Positions 1 to 8,444 are shown, counted from the stretch's first letter. The stretch is DNA of 12,549 nt from JAHEIJ01 sp040235565 (GCA_040235565.1 JBECLA010000127.1:1-12549), one strand, 5' to 3'. A program made the numbers and translations. Notes: a model not told the origin generated them from the sequence alone.

Positions 1-719
1 AGCCAGTCATCAAGCGTGATGTCAGTACTGGTTTCATGGCGGATATCTTCTTTCTTGAGCGGGTTGTCCACGCGCACCAGTTCATCCTCATGGATGCGCA
101 GCTTGGTCTTGCGCCGCGGCAGGTAGTGGTTGGCCGGCTTGGTCCCCCACTCGGGCATGAGCTGATAGCCGCCCTCTTCGCGGATCGCCACCGAGACTTC
201 CGACTCCGGATCATGCACGTCACCAAACAGCCGCGCATTGGTCGGGCAGGCCAGCACACAGGCCGGTTTGCGTTCGGACTCCGGCAGGGATTCGTCGTAA
301 ATCCGATCCACACACAGGGTGCACTTCTTCATCACCTGCTGTTGTTCATCCAGTTCACGCGCGCCATAGGGGCAGGCCCAGGAGCAGTACTTGCAGCCAA
401 TACACTTGTCGTAATCGACCAGTACGATGCCATCCTGCTCGCGCTTGTAACTGGCACCCGTCGGGCAGACCGGCACACAGGGTGCGTCCTCACAGTGCAG
501 GCAGCTCTTGGGGAAGTGCAGGGTTTCCGTATTGGGGAACTGGCCCACTTCAAAGGTCTGCACCCGGTTGAAGAAGGTGCCGGTCGGATCCCTGGTAAAC
601 GGATTGTCATCGAACAGCGGGCCGGCCGCACCGGAGGTGTTCCACTGTTTACAGCTGGTCACACAGGCATGGCAGCCGACGCAGACGTTAAGATCGATCA
701 CTAACGCTAACTGGGTCAT
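1..719 (-). CDS. soeB: SoeB, iron-sulfur subunit of cytoplasmic sulfite dehydrogenase (3' end outside window)
   Basis: Reading the minus strand from the ATG at 719-717 gives an open frame of 239 codons with no stop before the left edge, so the gene is C-terminally incomplete here. The protein is a DmsB/PsrB-type ferredoxin expected to carry four [4Fe-4S] clusters and to pass electrons from SoeA to a membrane anchor. The first motif has C13, C16, C19 and C23 (CVGCHACVTSC). Further cysteine groups follow: CLHCEDAPCVPVCP, CIGCKYCSWACP, CTLC and CVLACP. The start overlaps the soeA stop in an ATGA, which implies translational coupling. No signal peptide is seen, as expected for a cytoplasmic enzyme. 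The NrfD-like anchor soeC would be expected just beyond position 1, but this is inference. Other DmsB-like partners of polysulfide or thiosulfate reductases look similar, so the name rests on the adjacent soeA. Confidence 0.88.
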   Translation of the reverse strand, partial: MTQLALVIDLNVCVGCHACVTSCKQWNTSGAAGPLFDDNPFTRDPTGTFFNRVQTFEVGQFPNTETLHFPKSCLHCEDAPCVPVCPTGASYKREQDGIVLVDYDKCIGCKYCSWACPYGARELDEQQQVMKKCTLCVDRIYDESLPESERKPACVLACPTNARLFGDVHDPESEVSVAIREEGGYQLMPEWGTKPANHYLPRRKTKLRIHEDELVRVDNPLKKEDIRHETSTDITLDDW

Positions 720-3622
720 GATTTGGCTCCTCTGGTGAACATGCCAGCGAAATATTGCTGCCACTTGCGGCGTCCCGGCGTGCCGGGTACGGCTGGCATT
801 TCCTCGTACTGCGGGAAGGTCACCGCGTCTTCATCCTTGCCGGCCGGGTAGATGCGCACGCGCACGTCATACCAGCCCGCCTGACCCGTGACGGGATCCG
901 AGTTGGACAGATGCTCACCGGCGTCATGCGGCGGCAATTCTTCGCCGATCACATGGTTGAGCAGGAAGCCCTGTTTGGATTCATTGGCCTTGCCATCCAG
1001 GTTCCAGGCACCGCTGGCCTTGCCGATGGCATTCCAGGTCCAGACCGTGCCGGGTTCTACGGCTTCGGAGTAGCGGCTCAGGCAGCGGACCTTGCCGTGC
1101 ATGGATTCGACCCACATCCAGGACTCGTCCTCGATGCCCGCCGCCCTGGCGGTTTGCGGATGGAGGTATAAATAGTTGTAGGTATGGATCTGCCGCAGCC
1201 ACGCGTTCTGCGAATCCCAGCTGTGATACATCGCCATCGGTCGCTGGGTGATCGCATTCAGCGGATAGGTGTGCTTGTCGGTCAGCTGTGACTCGATGGG
1301 CTCGGAATAGAACGGTAACGGATCGAAATGGGTTTCGATGCGTTTACGCAGGTGTTGCGGCGGCACCCGGCCACCGGGATTCTTGTCCTGCGCGGCGAGA
1401 CGGAATTTCTGCAGCACTTCCGAGTAGATGTGGCAGTTGATCGGCTCATCGTAACGCGTCAGGCCATTGCCCTGGGCCCATTGCAGGTAACCCTGGTTCC
1501 AGTTGCGCATGTACTGGTAGGACTTGGGCAGTTCATAGTGGAACACGCAGTTGTTCTTCTCGTACATCTTCCACTGGTTCGGGTTGGGCTCGCCGCGCAT
1601 GTGCTTCTCGCCACCCTTGCCGCGCCAGCCGGCGAGGAAACCGATGCCGGAACCGGGGGCGGTTTCAAAGTTGGTGACGAAATCCGGGTAGTCGCGGAAC
1701 TTGCGGCTGCCGTCTTCGGTGACGAAGGCCGGCAGCTTCAGCCGTGAGCCGAGTTCGATCAGCACTTCCTGGAACGGTTTACATTCGCCGCTCGGCGGCA
1801 CCACCGGGATGCGGACCGAGTCGACCGGGCCGTCGTATTCAGAGATCGGCCGGTCCAGCATGCTCATGCAGTCATGACGTTCCAGGTAGGTGGTGTCCGG
1901 CAGCACCAGATCCGCAAAGGCGACGGTTTCCGACTGGAAGGCATCAGCCACGACGATGAAGGGAATCTTGTATTCACCGTCTTCGTCCTTGTCGTTCAGC
2001 ATCTGGCGCACCTGGTCGGTGTTCATGCTGGAGTTCCAGGCCATGTTGGCCATGAACAGCAACAGGGTATCGATGCGATAGGGATCGCCGCGATGGGCAT
2101 TGGTGATGACGTTGTGCATCAGGCCGTGGACGGATAACGGATGTTCCCAGGAAAAAGCCTTGTCGATGCGCACCGGTTCGCCCTGGTCGTCGACGAACAG
2201 GTCATCCGGATCCGCCGGCCAGCCCAGGGGCATGCCGTTGAGCGGCGTGTTGGGCTGCACGTCTTCCGGTCCGGTCGGGTTTTTCGGGCAGGGCGGAATC
2301 GGCCGCGGGAACGGCGCCTTGTGGCGGAAGCCGCCCGGGCGATCGATGGTGCCGAGGATCGACATCAGAATCCCCATGGCGCGAATGGTCTGGAAGCCGT
2401 TGGAGTGGGCCGCCAGGCCGCGCATGGCATGGAATGCCACCGGGTTGCCGGTGACACTCTGGTGTTCGTTGTCCCACACGTCGGTCCAGGCGATGGGCAG
2501 TTCGATTTTCTCGTCGCGGGCGGTGATGCCCATTTCATGCGCCAGGCGCTTGATGGTATCGGCCGGAATGCCGGTGATGTCTTCGGCCCATTCCGGGGTG
2601 TATTCTTCCACCCGCTCCTTGAGCAACTGGAAGGCGGGTTTGACCGGGGTGCCGTCGGCCAGTTTGAAGTCGCCCATGAGGAACGGATCCGCGCCCGGGG
2701 TGTGGGTGGAGATCGGCTTGTTCAGTTCCCGGTCCCACCACAGCTTGTTCTGCGGTTCGAAGCAGCCTTCCTCCTTCGGTACCTCGAAGCGCAGGAACAT
2801 GCCGTATTCGGTGCTGGCTTCATCCATGTTCACCAGTTCCGCCGAATTGGTGTACTGCACCAGGAAGTCGCGGTCATACAGGCCCTGCTTGATGATCTCG
2901 TGGATCAGGGCGAGGAACAGCGCGCCATCGGTGCCGGGTTTGATCGGCACCCACTCGTCGGCAATCGCTGAATAGCCGGTGCGCACCGGGTTGATGGAAA
3001 TGAAGCGGCCGCCGTTGCGCTTGAACTTGGAGAGACTCATTTTCAGCGGGTTGGAGTGATGATCCTCCGCGGTGCCAATCATCACGAACAGCTTGGCCCG
3101 ATCCAGATCCGGCCCGCCGAATTCCCAGAACGATCCGCCGATGGTGTAAATCAGGCCCGCGGCCATGTTGACCGAGCAGAAGCCCCCGTGGGCGGCATAG
3201 TTGGGGGTGCCGAACTGCTTGGCGAACAGCCCGGTCAGGGCCTGCATCTGATCCCGCCCGGTGAACAGGGCGAACTTCTTGGGATCGGTGGCGCGCAGGT
3301 TCGCCAGGCGTTCTTCCAGGATCTGGAACGCCTCATCCCAGCTGATTTCCTCGAACCGGGCATCGCCCCGATCCGCACCGGCTATACGGCGCAGCGGCCT
3401 GGTCAGGCGCGCGGGTGAGTATTGTTTCATAATGCCCGAGGAACCCTTGGCGCAGATGATGCCCTTGTTCAACGGGTGGTCAGGGTTGCCCTGGATGTAA
3501 CGGACTTCGCCATCGCGCAGGGTGACCCGGATACCGCAACGGCAGGCACACATATAGCAGGTGGTGTTCTTGACTTCGATGCGCCCTTCGGGCTGCTGAA
3601 TCGGATCGTGGATAACGGTCAT
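716..3622 (-). CDS. soeA: SoeA, molybdopterin catalytic subunit of sulfite-oxidising enzyme SoeABC
   Basis: This 968-residue protein belongs to the DMSO reductase (complex iron-sulfur molybdoenzyme) superfamily. Its length matches SoeA, which oxidises sulfite directly to sulfate in the cytoplasm of sulfur oxidisers such as Allochromatium. The N-terminal [4Fe-4S] motif is visible as C22, C25, C29 and C57 (TCYMCACRCG, then IICAKG). C149 in GGFCSVNM is the likely cysteine ligand of molybdenum. The molybdopterin dinucleotide-binding C-terminal domain lies at about residues 800-950. There is no twin-arginine signal peptide, which argues against periplasmic polysulfide or thiosulfate reductases (PsrA/PhsA) and for a cytoplasmic SoeA. 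The ATG at 3622 has no clear Shine-Dalgarno, and no better in-frame start lies upstream. soeB follows with a 4-bp overlap. Transcription probably starts from the TATAAT at 3664-3659, about 40 bases upstream. Confidence 0.88.
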   Translation of the reverse strand: MTVIHDPIQQPEGRIEVKNTTCYMCACRCGIRVTLRDGEVRYIQGNPDHPLNKGIICAKGSSGIMKQYSPARLTRPLRRIAGADRGDARFEEISWDEAFQILEERLANLRATDPKKFALFTGRDQMQALTGLFAKQFGTPNYAAHGGFCSVNMAAGLIYTIGGSFWEFGGPDLDRAKLFVMIGTAEDHHSNPLKMSLSKFKRNGGRFISINPVRTGYSAIADEWVPIKPGTDGALFLALIHEIIKQGLYDRDFLVQYTNSAELVNMDEASTEYGMFLRFEVPKEEGCFEPQNKLWWDRELNKPISTHTPGADPFLMGDFKLADGTPVKPAFQLLKERVEEYTPEWAEDITGIPADTIKRLAHEMGITARDEKIELPIAWTDVWDNEHQSVTGNPVAFHAMRGLAAHSNGFQTIRAMGILMSILGTIDRPGGFRHKAPFPRPIPPCPKNPTGPEDVQPNTPLNGMPLGWPADPDDLFVDDQGEPVRIDKAFSWEHPLSVHGLMHNVITNAHRGDPYRIDTLLLFMANMAWNSSMNTDQVRQMLNDKDEDGEYKIPFIVVADAFQSETVAFADLVLPDTTYLERHDCMSMLDRPISEYDGPVDSVRIPVVPPSGECKPFQEVLIELGSRLKLPAFVTEDGSRKFRDYPDFVTNFETAPGSGIGFLAGWRGKGGEKHMRGEPNPNQWKMYEKNNCVFHYELPKSYQYMRNWNQGYLQWAQGNGLTRYDEPINCHIYSEVLQKFRLAAQDKNPGGRVPPQHLRKRIETHFDPLPFYSEPIESQLTDKHTYPLNAITQRPMAMYHSWDSQNAWLRQIHTYNYLYLHPQTARAAGIEDESWMWVESMHGKVRCLSRYSEAVEPGTVWTWNAIGKASGAWNLDGKANESKQGFLLNHVIGEELPPHDAGEHLSNSDPVTGQAGWYDVRVRIYPAGKDEDAVTFPQYEEMPAVPGTPGRRKWQQYFAGMFTRGAKS

Positions 3623-3658
3623 GGTTAAGGTTTGCTCACTTGCATTACGAGGGGGGCG

Positions 3659-3664
3659 ATTATA
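3659..3664 (-). promoter_or_regulatory. Candidate -10 box of the soeAB operon
   Basis: On the minus strand this is a perfect TATAAT, 37 bases upstream of the soeA start codon. A transcript starting near 3652 would have a leader of about 30 bases. No convincing TTGACA-like -35 is found at 16-18 bases; the sequence there is GC-rich (around GGCAGG). An activator-dependent promoter is therefore more likely than a strong constitutive one. The assignment is from sequence only. Confidence 0.45.
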
Positions 3665-4128
3665 CGGAGTCTATTCCCGCCCTGCCTAATCAGGTTTATT
3701 AAATCAATTATAAAATCATTATATATTAATATACTCAGATTAGGGCCATATCCCATCCGGGGAAGCTCCCCCCATGCCGGATGCGTTCCGTGGCCGATCC
3801 GATCAAGTCATTGTTTTTCCGGGATGAAACATGCCGGCCGGGAAACACGGGTGGGATATCGGGGGCAATGGTGCGTGGTAAGCGGCAGGGAATTCGATAA
3901 AACCAGTTTATAAAACCCTTTAGCTTGTCCGACTATTCCTGTCCGAATTATGGCCTACAAACGGTAACTTGGGTGTTAAATCCTGATTTTTAAAAAATAA
4001 ATTCCATTTATACAGCGCAAGATAAATCTGAATTGTATTTACCTTTTTAAAGCGTCACAGTAACGACCCGGCTCGTCCAAGCCTTCTGCCAACTTGCACC
4101 CAATGGGTGTCCAGATCTGGCCGAGAAA

Positions 4129-4158
4129 TTGGATCAACCGGGCTCGCTTTCCTATATA
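4129..4158 (+). promoter_or_regulatory. Candidate sigma-70 promoter of the qmoA operon
   Basis: TTGGAT at 4129-4134 and TATATA at 4153-4158 are separated by 18 bases and lie about 90 bases before the qmoA start. A shifted -10 (TATATT at 4155-4160) is also possible. The predicted leader is about 80 bases. Two perfect palindromes lie immediately upstream, in the position expected for an activator. Sequence-based only. Confidence 0.4.
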
Positions 4159-4248
4159 TTATGGTCGGCGTTTAACCCTGAGCTAATTCACAATATGTCA
4201 AATCTACAATCGACATCCATTACATCCGTGATTTAAGGAGTAAAGTCG

Positions 4249-5535
4249 ATGGCGGACATCATCGCAACCAATGAAACCATCCTTGTAGTCGGCGGGGGGA
4301 TCAGTGGCATGACGGCAGCAATCGAAGCGGCCGAATGCGGCAAGCAGGTCATCCTGGTCGAAAAAAACCCGGCAGTCGGCGGCCGCGTCAGCCAACTGTA
4401 CAAGTATTTCCCCAAGCTGTGTCACCCGAGCTGTGGTCTGGAAATCAATCTGCGTCGCCTGAAGGCCAACAAGAACCTCCGTTTGTTGACCATGACGGAA
4501 GTTACCGAAGTCAGTGGCGAACCCGGCAATTACAGTGTGACCCTCAAGACCGCGCCGCGTTACGTCAATGAAAACTGTACCGCCTGCGGCGCCTGTGCCG
4601 AGGTCGTGGATGCCGAGTTCGACAGCGAACACAATTACGGCCTGAGCAAACGCAAGGGTGCCTACCTGCCGAACCTGATGGCCTTCCCGCAACGCTACGT
4701 GCTCGACCCGCGTATCATCGGTACGCCGGATGCGACCAAGGCGAAGGAAGCCTGCAAGTATGATGCGATTGATCTCGACATGCAGGAAGAAAGCCATACC
4801 CTTACCGTCGGCGCCATTGTCTGGGCGACCGGCTGGAAACCCTACGATGCCAACAAGATCCAGCCGTACGGGTATGACCGCATTGCCAATGTGATCACCA
4901 GCGTGGAATTTGAACGCATGATGGACCCGCATGGGCCGACCGGCGGCAAGTTACTGCGGCCGTCCGATGGCAAGGAAGCGAAAGACATCGCTTTCATTCA
5001 GTGCGCCGGTTCGCGCGATCGTAATTACCTCAAGCACTGTTCCCGCATTTGCTGCATGGCTTCCCTGAAGCAAACCACTTACGTGCGTGAACAGTATGGC
5101 GATGAAGGCAAGTCGTCGGTGTATTACATTGATATTCGGGCCATCGATCGTATCGATGACTTTTATCAGAAGGTGCAGGCGGATGAAACCGTCACCTTCA
5201 TCAAGTCCAAGGTCGCCAAGATCGAGGAAGACAAGGAAACCGGTAACCCGGTACTGCACGGGGTGAATACCGAAGGCTATCACCGTTATGCCACCCCGCA
5301 TGATCTGGTGGTGCTGGCGATCGGCATGGAGCCGAGTGTGCCGGCCGGGGATTTCCCCATCAAGGTGAGCGTCAATGAAAACGGTTTCATTGAGCAGGAC
5401 GAAGCCAACGGGGCGATTTTCGCGGCCGGGTGTTCTGCCGATGCCCTGGACGTGAACCGGGCCGTACAAAATGCCACCGCCAGCGCGTTGCGCGCTATCC
5501 AGGTGGTAAACCAAGTTGCAGGAACGGAGGGTTAA
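4249..5535 (+). CDS. qmoA: QmoA, HdrA-like flavoprotein subunit of the Qmo complex
   Basis: QmoA is one of two HdrA-related FAD/iron-sulfur proteins that exchange electrons with APS reductase (AprBA). The 428-residue protein has an N-terminal Rossmann FAD-binding motif (VVGGGISGMTAAIEAA, residues 13-28), a KLCHPSCG segment with C58 and C62, and a cluster motif C110, C113 and C116 (CTACGAC) with C169 as a probable fourth ligand. It also has an IQCAGSRD segment with C252, followed by C264, C268 and C269. It lacks the additional ferredoxin domains of full-length methanogen HdrA, as is normal for QmoA. The ATG is preceded by AAGGAG at 4235-4240 with 8 bases spacing. It is the first gene of a compact operon, and the qmoB start lies 4 bases after its stop. 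No signal peptide or membrane segment is visible, so it should act in the cytoplasm. In a sulfur oxidiser it would accept, rather than deliver, AprBA electrons. Confidence 0.93.
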   Translation: MADIIATNETILVVGGGISGMTAAIEAAECGKQVILVEKNPAVGGRVSQLYKYFPKLCHPSCGLEINLRRLKANKNLRLLTMTEVTEVSGEPGNYSVTLKTAPRYVNENCTACGACAEVVDAEFDSEHNYGLSKRKGAYLPNLMAFPQRYVLDPRIIGTPDATKAKEACKYDAIDLDMQEESHTLTVGAIVWATGWKPYDANKIQPYGYDRIANVITSVEFERMMDPHGPTGGKLLRPSDGKEAKDIAFIQCAGSRDRNYLKHCSRICCMASLKQTTYVREQYGDEGKSSVYYIDIRAIDRIDDFYQKVQADETVTFIKSKVAKIEEDKETGNPVLHGVNTEGYHRYATPHDLVVLAIGMEPSVPAGDFPIKVSVNENGFIEQDEANGAIFAAGCSADALDVNRAVQNATASALRAIQVVNQVAGTEG

Positions 5536-5539
5536 TAAG

Positions 5540-7798
5540 GTGGCAGACGAAATCAAAATCGGAGCCTATATCTGTCAGGGCTGTGGTATCGGTGATCGCC
5601 TGGATACCGCCAAGCTGGCGCAGGTTGCGCAGCGGGATGCCAAGGCGAATGTGGTGAAGGAACATGAGTTCCTGTGTTCGGCCGAAGGCGTGAAAATGAT
5701 TCAGGACGACATCGACAACGAAGGGGTCAACCGCGTGGCAATCTGTGCCTGTTCCCGTCGCGCCAAGACCGATGCCTTTAATTTTGAGAATGTGGCGATT
5801 ACCCGCGGTAACCTGCGCGAAGGGGTCATCTGGGTCCGTCCGGATACCGACGAGGCCCGCGAAACCACACAGGACATGGCCGATGACTATGTGCGCATGG
5901 CCGTGGTCGAAGCCAAGTTTCAGAAACCGCCACAGGGTGATCAAAACACCCAGTACACCCCCAATATTTTAATCGTCGGTGGGGGCGTCAGTGGTATGAC
6001 CGCCGCGGTGGAAGCCGCCAGGGCCGGCTACCAGTGCAGCATCGTGGAAAAAACCGGCGCCCTGGGTGGCGCGGCTGCGAATGCCTGGAAACGTATTCCT
6101 CAGCATGCCCCGTATGCGGATCCGGAAGACACCGGCGTGGCGGAACTGGTTGCCGCGGTGGAAGGGAGTGACAAGATCACGGTGCACCTGAATGCAACCC
6201 TGACCAAGACCTCCGGTGCGCCGGGGCGCTTCTCCGCGGACATCACCACGGAAAGCGGATCGACCACGACGGAAAACTTCGGTGCCATTATTCAGGCCTC
6301 CGGTTACACCGAATACGATGCCAACAAATTGCCGGAACTCGGTTACGGCAAGTCACCCAACGTGGTGACCCAGGCCGAACTGGATGCCATGGCGAAGGAA
6401 GCCAACGGTGGCCCGTTGAAAACCCAGGACGGCAAGGACGTGAACAGCGTGGTGTTCGTGCAGTGCGCCGGGCAACGTTCCGAGCAGAAAGGTCATCTGC
6501 CGTACTGTTCCGGCCATTGCTGCCTGACCTCGATCAAGCAGGCGATGTACTTCAAGGATCAGAATCCGGACATCGACACCAATGTGATTTACTCCGATCT
6601 GCGCACCCCGGGTGCCGGCGGCGAGGACTTCTATCGCAGCGGCCAACGCAAGGGTGTGACGTTTACCAAGGGCCAGGTCAATGAAGTGGTGGCCGGTGGT
6701 GACGGGCTGGAAGTGAAGTTCAAGGATCTGATCCTCAACGAAGATGCGGTGGAAAAGGCCGATCTGGTGGTGCTGGCGACCGGCCAGGTGGCCAACTCCG
6801 GGGTCGACATCGAAGCCGTCGTCAAGATCGAAGTGGAAGACGAAGAAGGCGGTGGTGAAGCCACCGAAGAGAAAGAAGTCAAGGTAGAAATTCCGGTCGA
6901 CTCCATTCTCAGCCTGGACTATCGCCAGGGCCCGGATCTGCCGCAATTGAAATACGGCTTCAACGATTCGCATTTCATCTGTTTTCCGTATGAAACCCGT
7001 CGTACCGGCATCTATACCACCGGACCGGTGCGTCGCCCGATGGACATGCAACAGGCCATCGAGGATGCGACCGGGGCGGCACTGAAAGCCATCCAGGCGG
7101 TGGAAAACGCTGCCAAGGGCCGGGCCGCGCATCCGCGTTCCGGTGACCTGAGCTTCCCGAGTTTCCGGCGGGAAGGCTGTACCCAGTGCAAACGCTGTAC
7201 CGTGGAATGCCCCTTCGGTGCGATCGATGAAGACGAAGAACGTTACCCGTTATTCAACGAAGAACGCTGTCGTCGTTGCGGCACCTGTATGGGCGCCTGT
7301 CCGGTGCGCGTGATTTCGTTTGAAAACTATTCGGTGGATACCGTCGGTCAGCAATTGAAGATTGTCGATATTCCGGATGAGTTTGAGGAAAAACCGCGCA
7401 TCCTGGCGCTGGCCTGTGAAAACGATGCCTACCCGGCCCTCGACATGGCGGCCATGAACCGGGTGGAATACAGTGCTTTTGTCCGCGTCATTCCGGTGCG
7501 CTGTCTCGGTTCGGTCAACCTGATCTGGATCACCGATGCGCTCAACAGTGGTTATGACGGGGTGGTGCTGATGGGTTGCCAGAAGGGTGAAAACTACCAG
7601 TGTCACTTCGTGAAAGGTTCGGAAATGGCACATGAACGCATGAGCAAGGTGGACGCCACTCTGCAGTCGTTAAGCCTGGAACCGGAACGTATCACGACTC
7701 ACGAAGTTGCGATTACCGATATCGAACGTGCCCCGCAGTTGATCAACGAGATGGCCGAGACCATCGAGAAGATCGGCATGAGCCCATTCAAATTCTAG
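5540..7798 (+). CDS. qmoB: QmoB, HdrA-like flavoprotein with ferredoxin and MvhD-type domains
   Basis: QmoB (752 residues, the usual size) is the larger HdrA-like subunit of the Qmo complex. I choose the GTG at 5540 because GGAGG lies 9 bases upstream (5526-5530) and the protein then begins VADEIKIGAYICQGCGIG, typical of QmoB; a TTG at 5516 would overlap qmoA. Domains in order: an N-terminal segment with C12 and C15; FAD-binding GGGVSGMTAAVEAA near residues 145-158; two [4Fe-4S] ferredoxin motifs at C547, C550, C553, C557 and C577, C580, C583, C587; and a C-terminal MvhD/FlpD-like domain. That last domain keeps four cysteines (C626, C655, C680, C688) suited to a [2Fe-2S] cluster. Residues 431-450 form an unusually acidic segment (10 of 20 are Asp/Glu) within the flavoprotein part. 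The stop codon overlaps the Shine-Dalgarno of hdrC. The MvhD-like domain is the natural docking point for another electron carrier. Confidence 0.93.
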   Translation: MADEIKIGAYICQGCGIGDRLDTAKLAQVAQRDAKANVVKEHEFLCSAEGVKMIQDDIDNEGVNRVAICACSRRAKTDAFNFENVAITRGNLREGVIWVRPDTDEARETTQDMADDYVRMAVVEAKFQKPPQGDQNTQYTPNILIVGGGVSGMTAAVEAARAGYQCSIVEKTGALGGAAANAWKRIPQHAPYADPEDTGVAELVAAVEGSDKITVHLNATLTKTSGAPGRFSADITTESGSTTTENFGAIIQASGYTEYDANKLPELGYGKSPNVVTQAELDAMAKEANGGPLKTQDGKDVNSVVFVQCAGQRSEQKGHLPYCSGHCCLTSIKQAMYFKDQNPDIDTNVIYSDLRTPGAGGEDFYRSGQRKGVTFTKGQVNEVVAGGDGLEVKFKDLILNEDAVEKADLVVLATGQVANSGVDIEAVVKIEVEDEEGGGEATEEKEVKVEIPVDSILSLDYRQGPDLPQLKYGFNDSHFICFPYETRRTGIYTTGPVRRPMDMQQAIEDATGAALKAIQAVENAAKGRAAHPRSGDLSFPSFRREGCTQCKRCTVECPFGAIDEDEERYPLFNEERCRRCGTCMGACPVRVISFENYSVDTVGQQLKIVDIPDEFEEKPRILALACENDAYPALDMAAMNRVEYSAFVRVIPVRCLGSVNLIWITDALNSGYDGVVLMGCQKGENYQCHFVKGSEMAHERMSKVDATLQSLSLEPERITTHEVAITDIERAPQLINEMAETIEKIGMSPFKF

Positions 7799-7807
7799 GA
7801 GTTGGCG

Positions 7808-8434
7808 ATGAGTACAGTGAACCAAGTCATGGTGGAAAAATACCGCAACGACTTCCTCAAGGAAGTCAAAGCCAACGTGGAAGAAGGTGACTGGGTGCAG
7901 ATGTGTATGCAGTGTGGCGTTTGCTCCGGCTCCTGTCCGTTCGGTCCCTACTGGGAACATCCGCCGCAGGAAATCTTTATGATGATCCGGGCCGGCAAGC
8001 GGGATGAAGTGCTGACATCCGATTCCATGTGGATGTGTACGTCCTGTTACAACTGTATCGCGCGTTGTCCGCGGGAACTGCCGATTACCCACATCATGCA
8101 CGGGCTGGCGCATTATGCGGACCGCCTCGGTCTGGCGCCCAAGAACCAGCCGACCCGCAAGTTTGCCATCAAGTTCTGGAACAACCTGGCCAAGAAAGGC
8201 CGGGTGAATGAACTGAAACTGGGGCTGGCGCTCTACTTCATGAACGGCTTCGTAGAAGGCATCAAGACCGCGCTGAAGAACCAGAAGCTGGGACTCAACA
8301 TGGTGAAGACCAAGCGCATGAACGTCATGGAAATGGTGGGCGGTCATAGCGTGAAAGATACCGGTGGGCTGCACGCGATTTTGAAGAAAGCGCGTGAAAT
8401 CGAAGAAGCCAAAGCCGCTGAGTTCAAGGGTTAG
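7808..8434 (+). CDS. hdrC: HdrC-like soluble iron-sulfur protein in the place of QmoC
   Basis: This 208-residue protein is a HdrC-type electron-transfer subunit. It has two CxxCxxCxxxCP motifs, at C33, C36, C39, C43 and C77, C80, C83, C87, each expected to bind a [4Fe-4S] cluster. The ATG at 7808 is chosen because AGGAG lies 6 bases upstream (7797-7801); an upstream TTG at 7802 has no such support. The region matches the N-terminal half of QmoC. The cytochrome b-like part that normally follows in QmoC (several membrane helices) is missing: after about residue 110 the chain is charged and amphipathic, and no transmembrane segment is visible. The gene lies 9 bases after qmoB and 10 bases before hdrB. 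By analogy with methanogen HdrABC it should wire QmoAB to HdrB. It could also be named QmoC-like (truncated), but the paired hdrB favours HdrC. Confidence 0.88.
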   Translation: MSTVNQVMVEKYRNDFLKEVKANVEEGDWVQMCMQCGVCSGSCPFGPYWEHPPQEIFMMIRAGKRDEVLTSDSMWMCTSCYNCIARCPRELPITHIMHGLAHYADRLGLAPKNQPTRKFAIKFWNNLAKKGRVNELKLGLALYFMNGFVEGIKTALKNQKLGLNMVKTKRMNVMEMVGGHSVKDTGGLHAILKKAREIEEAKAAEFKG

Positions 8435-8444
8435 GAGACAAGCA

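Larger units (their letters stand above)
3623..4248. promoter_or_regulatory. Divergent intergenic control region between soeAB and qmoAB-hdrCB
   Basis: This 626-base stretch separates two divergent sulfite-oxidation operons and holds no credible gene. It is clearly more AT-rich than the flanking genes, with A/T tracts around 3700-3740 and 3985-4050. It contains candidate promoters for both operons, two adjacent perfect palindromes (4097-4109 and 4111-4120), an imperfect long inverted repeat (3748-3759 with 3848-3859), and a 13-codon leader frame just before qmoA. The arrangement suggests shared regulation of the two operons, but no known regulator site is recognised. Confidence 0.6.

Noticed and set aside
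36..704. 222-residue open frame on the plus strand
   Set aside because: It is antisense to soeB, whose minus-strand product has the full ferredoxin cysteine pattern.
2100..2975. Long plus-strand open frames (also 2141-2971) inside soeA
   Set aside because: They are shadows of the GC-rich soeA coding strand, with no recognisable domain and no ribosome-binding site.
716..3622. Periplasmic polysulfide or thiosulfate reductase (PsrA/PhsA) instead of SoeA
   Set aside because: There is no twin-arginine signal peptide, the length fits SoeA, and the gene neighbours apr/qmo genes.
3632..3913. 93-residue open frame in the divergent intergenic region
   Set aside because: It lies in AT-rich DNA over the soeA promoter, has no Shine-Dalgarno, and its product resembles no family I recognise.
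4204..4932. 242-residue minus-strand frame opposite qmoA, and similar frames at 4951-5556 and 6353-7132
   Set aside because: They are antisense to strongly supported qmoA and qmoB coding sequence.
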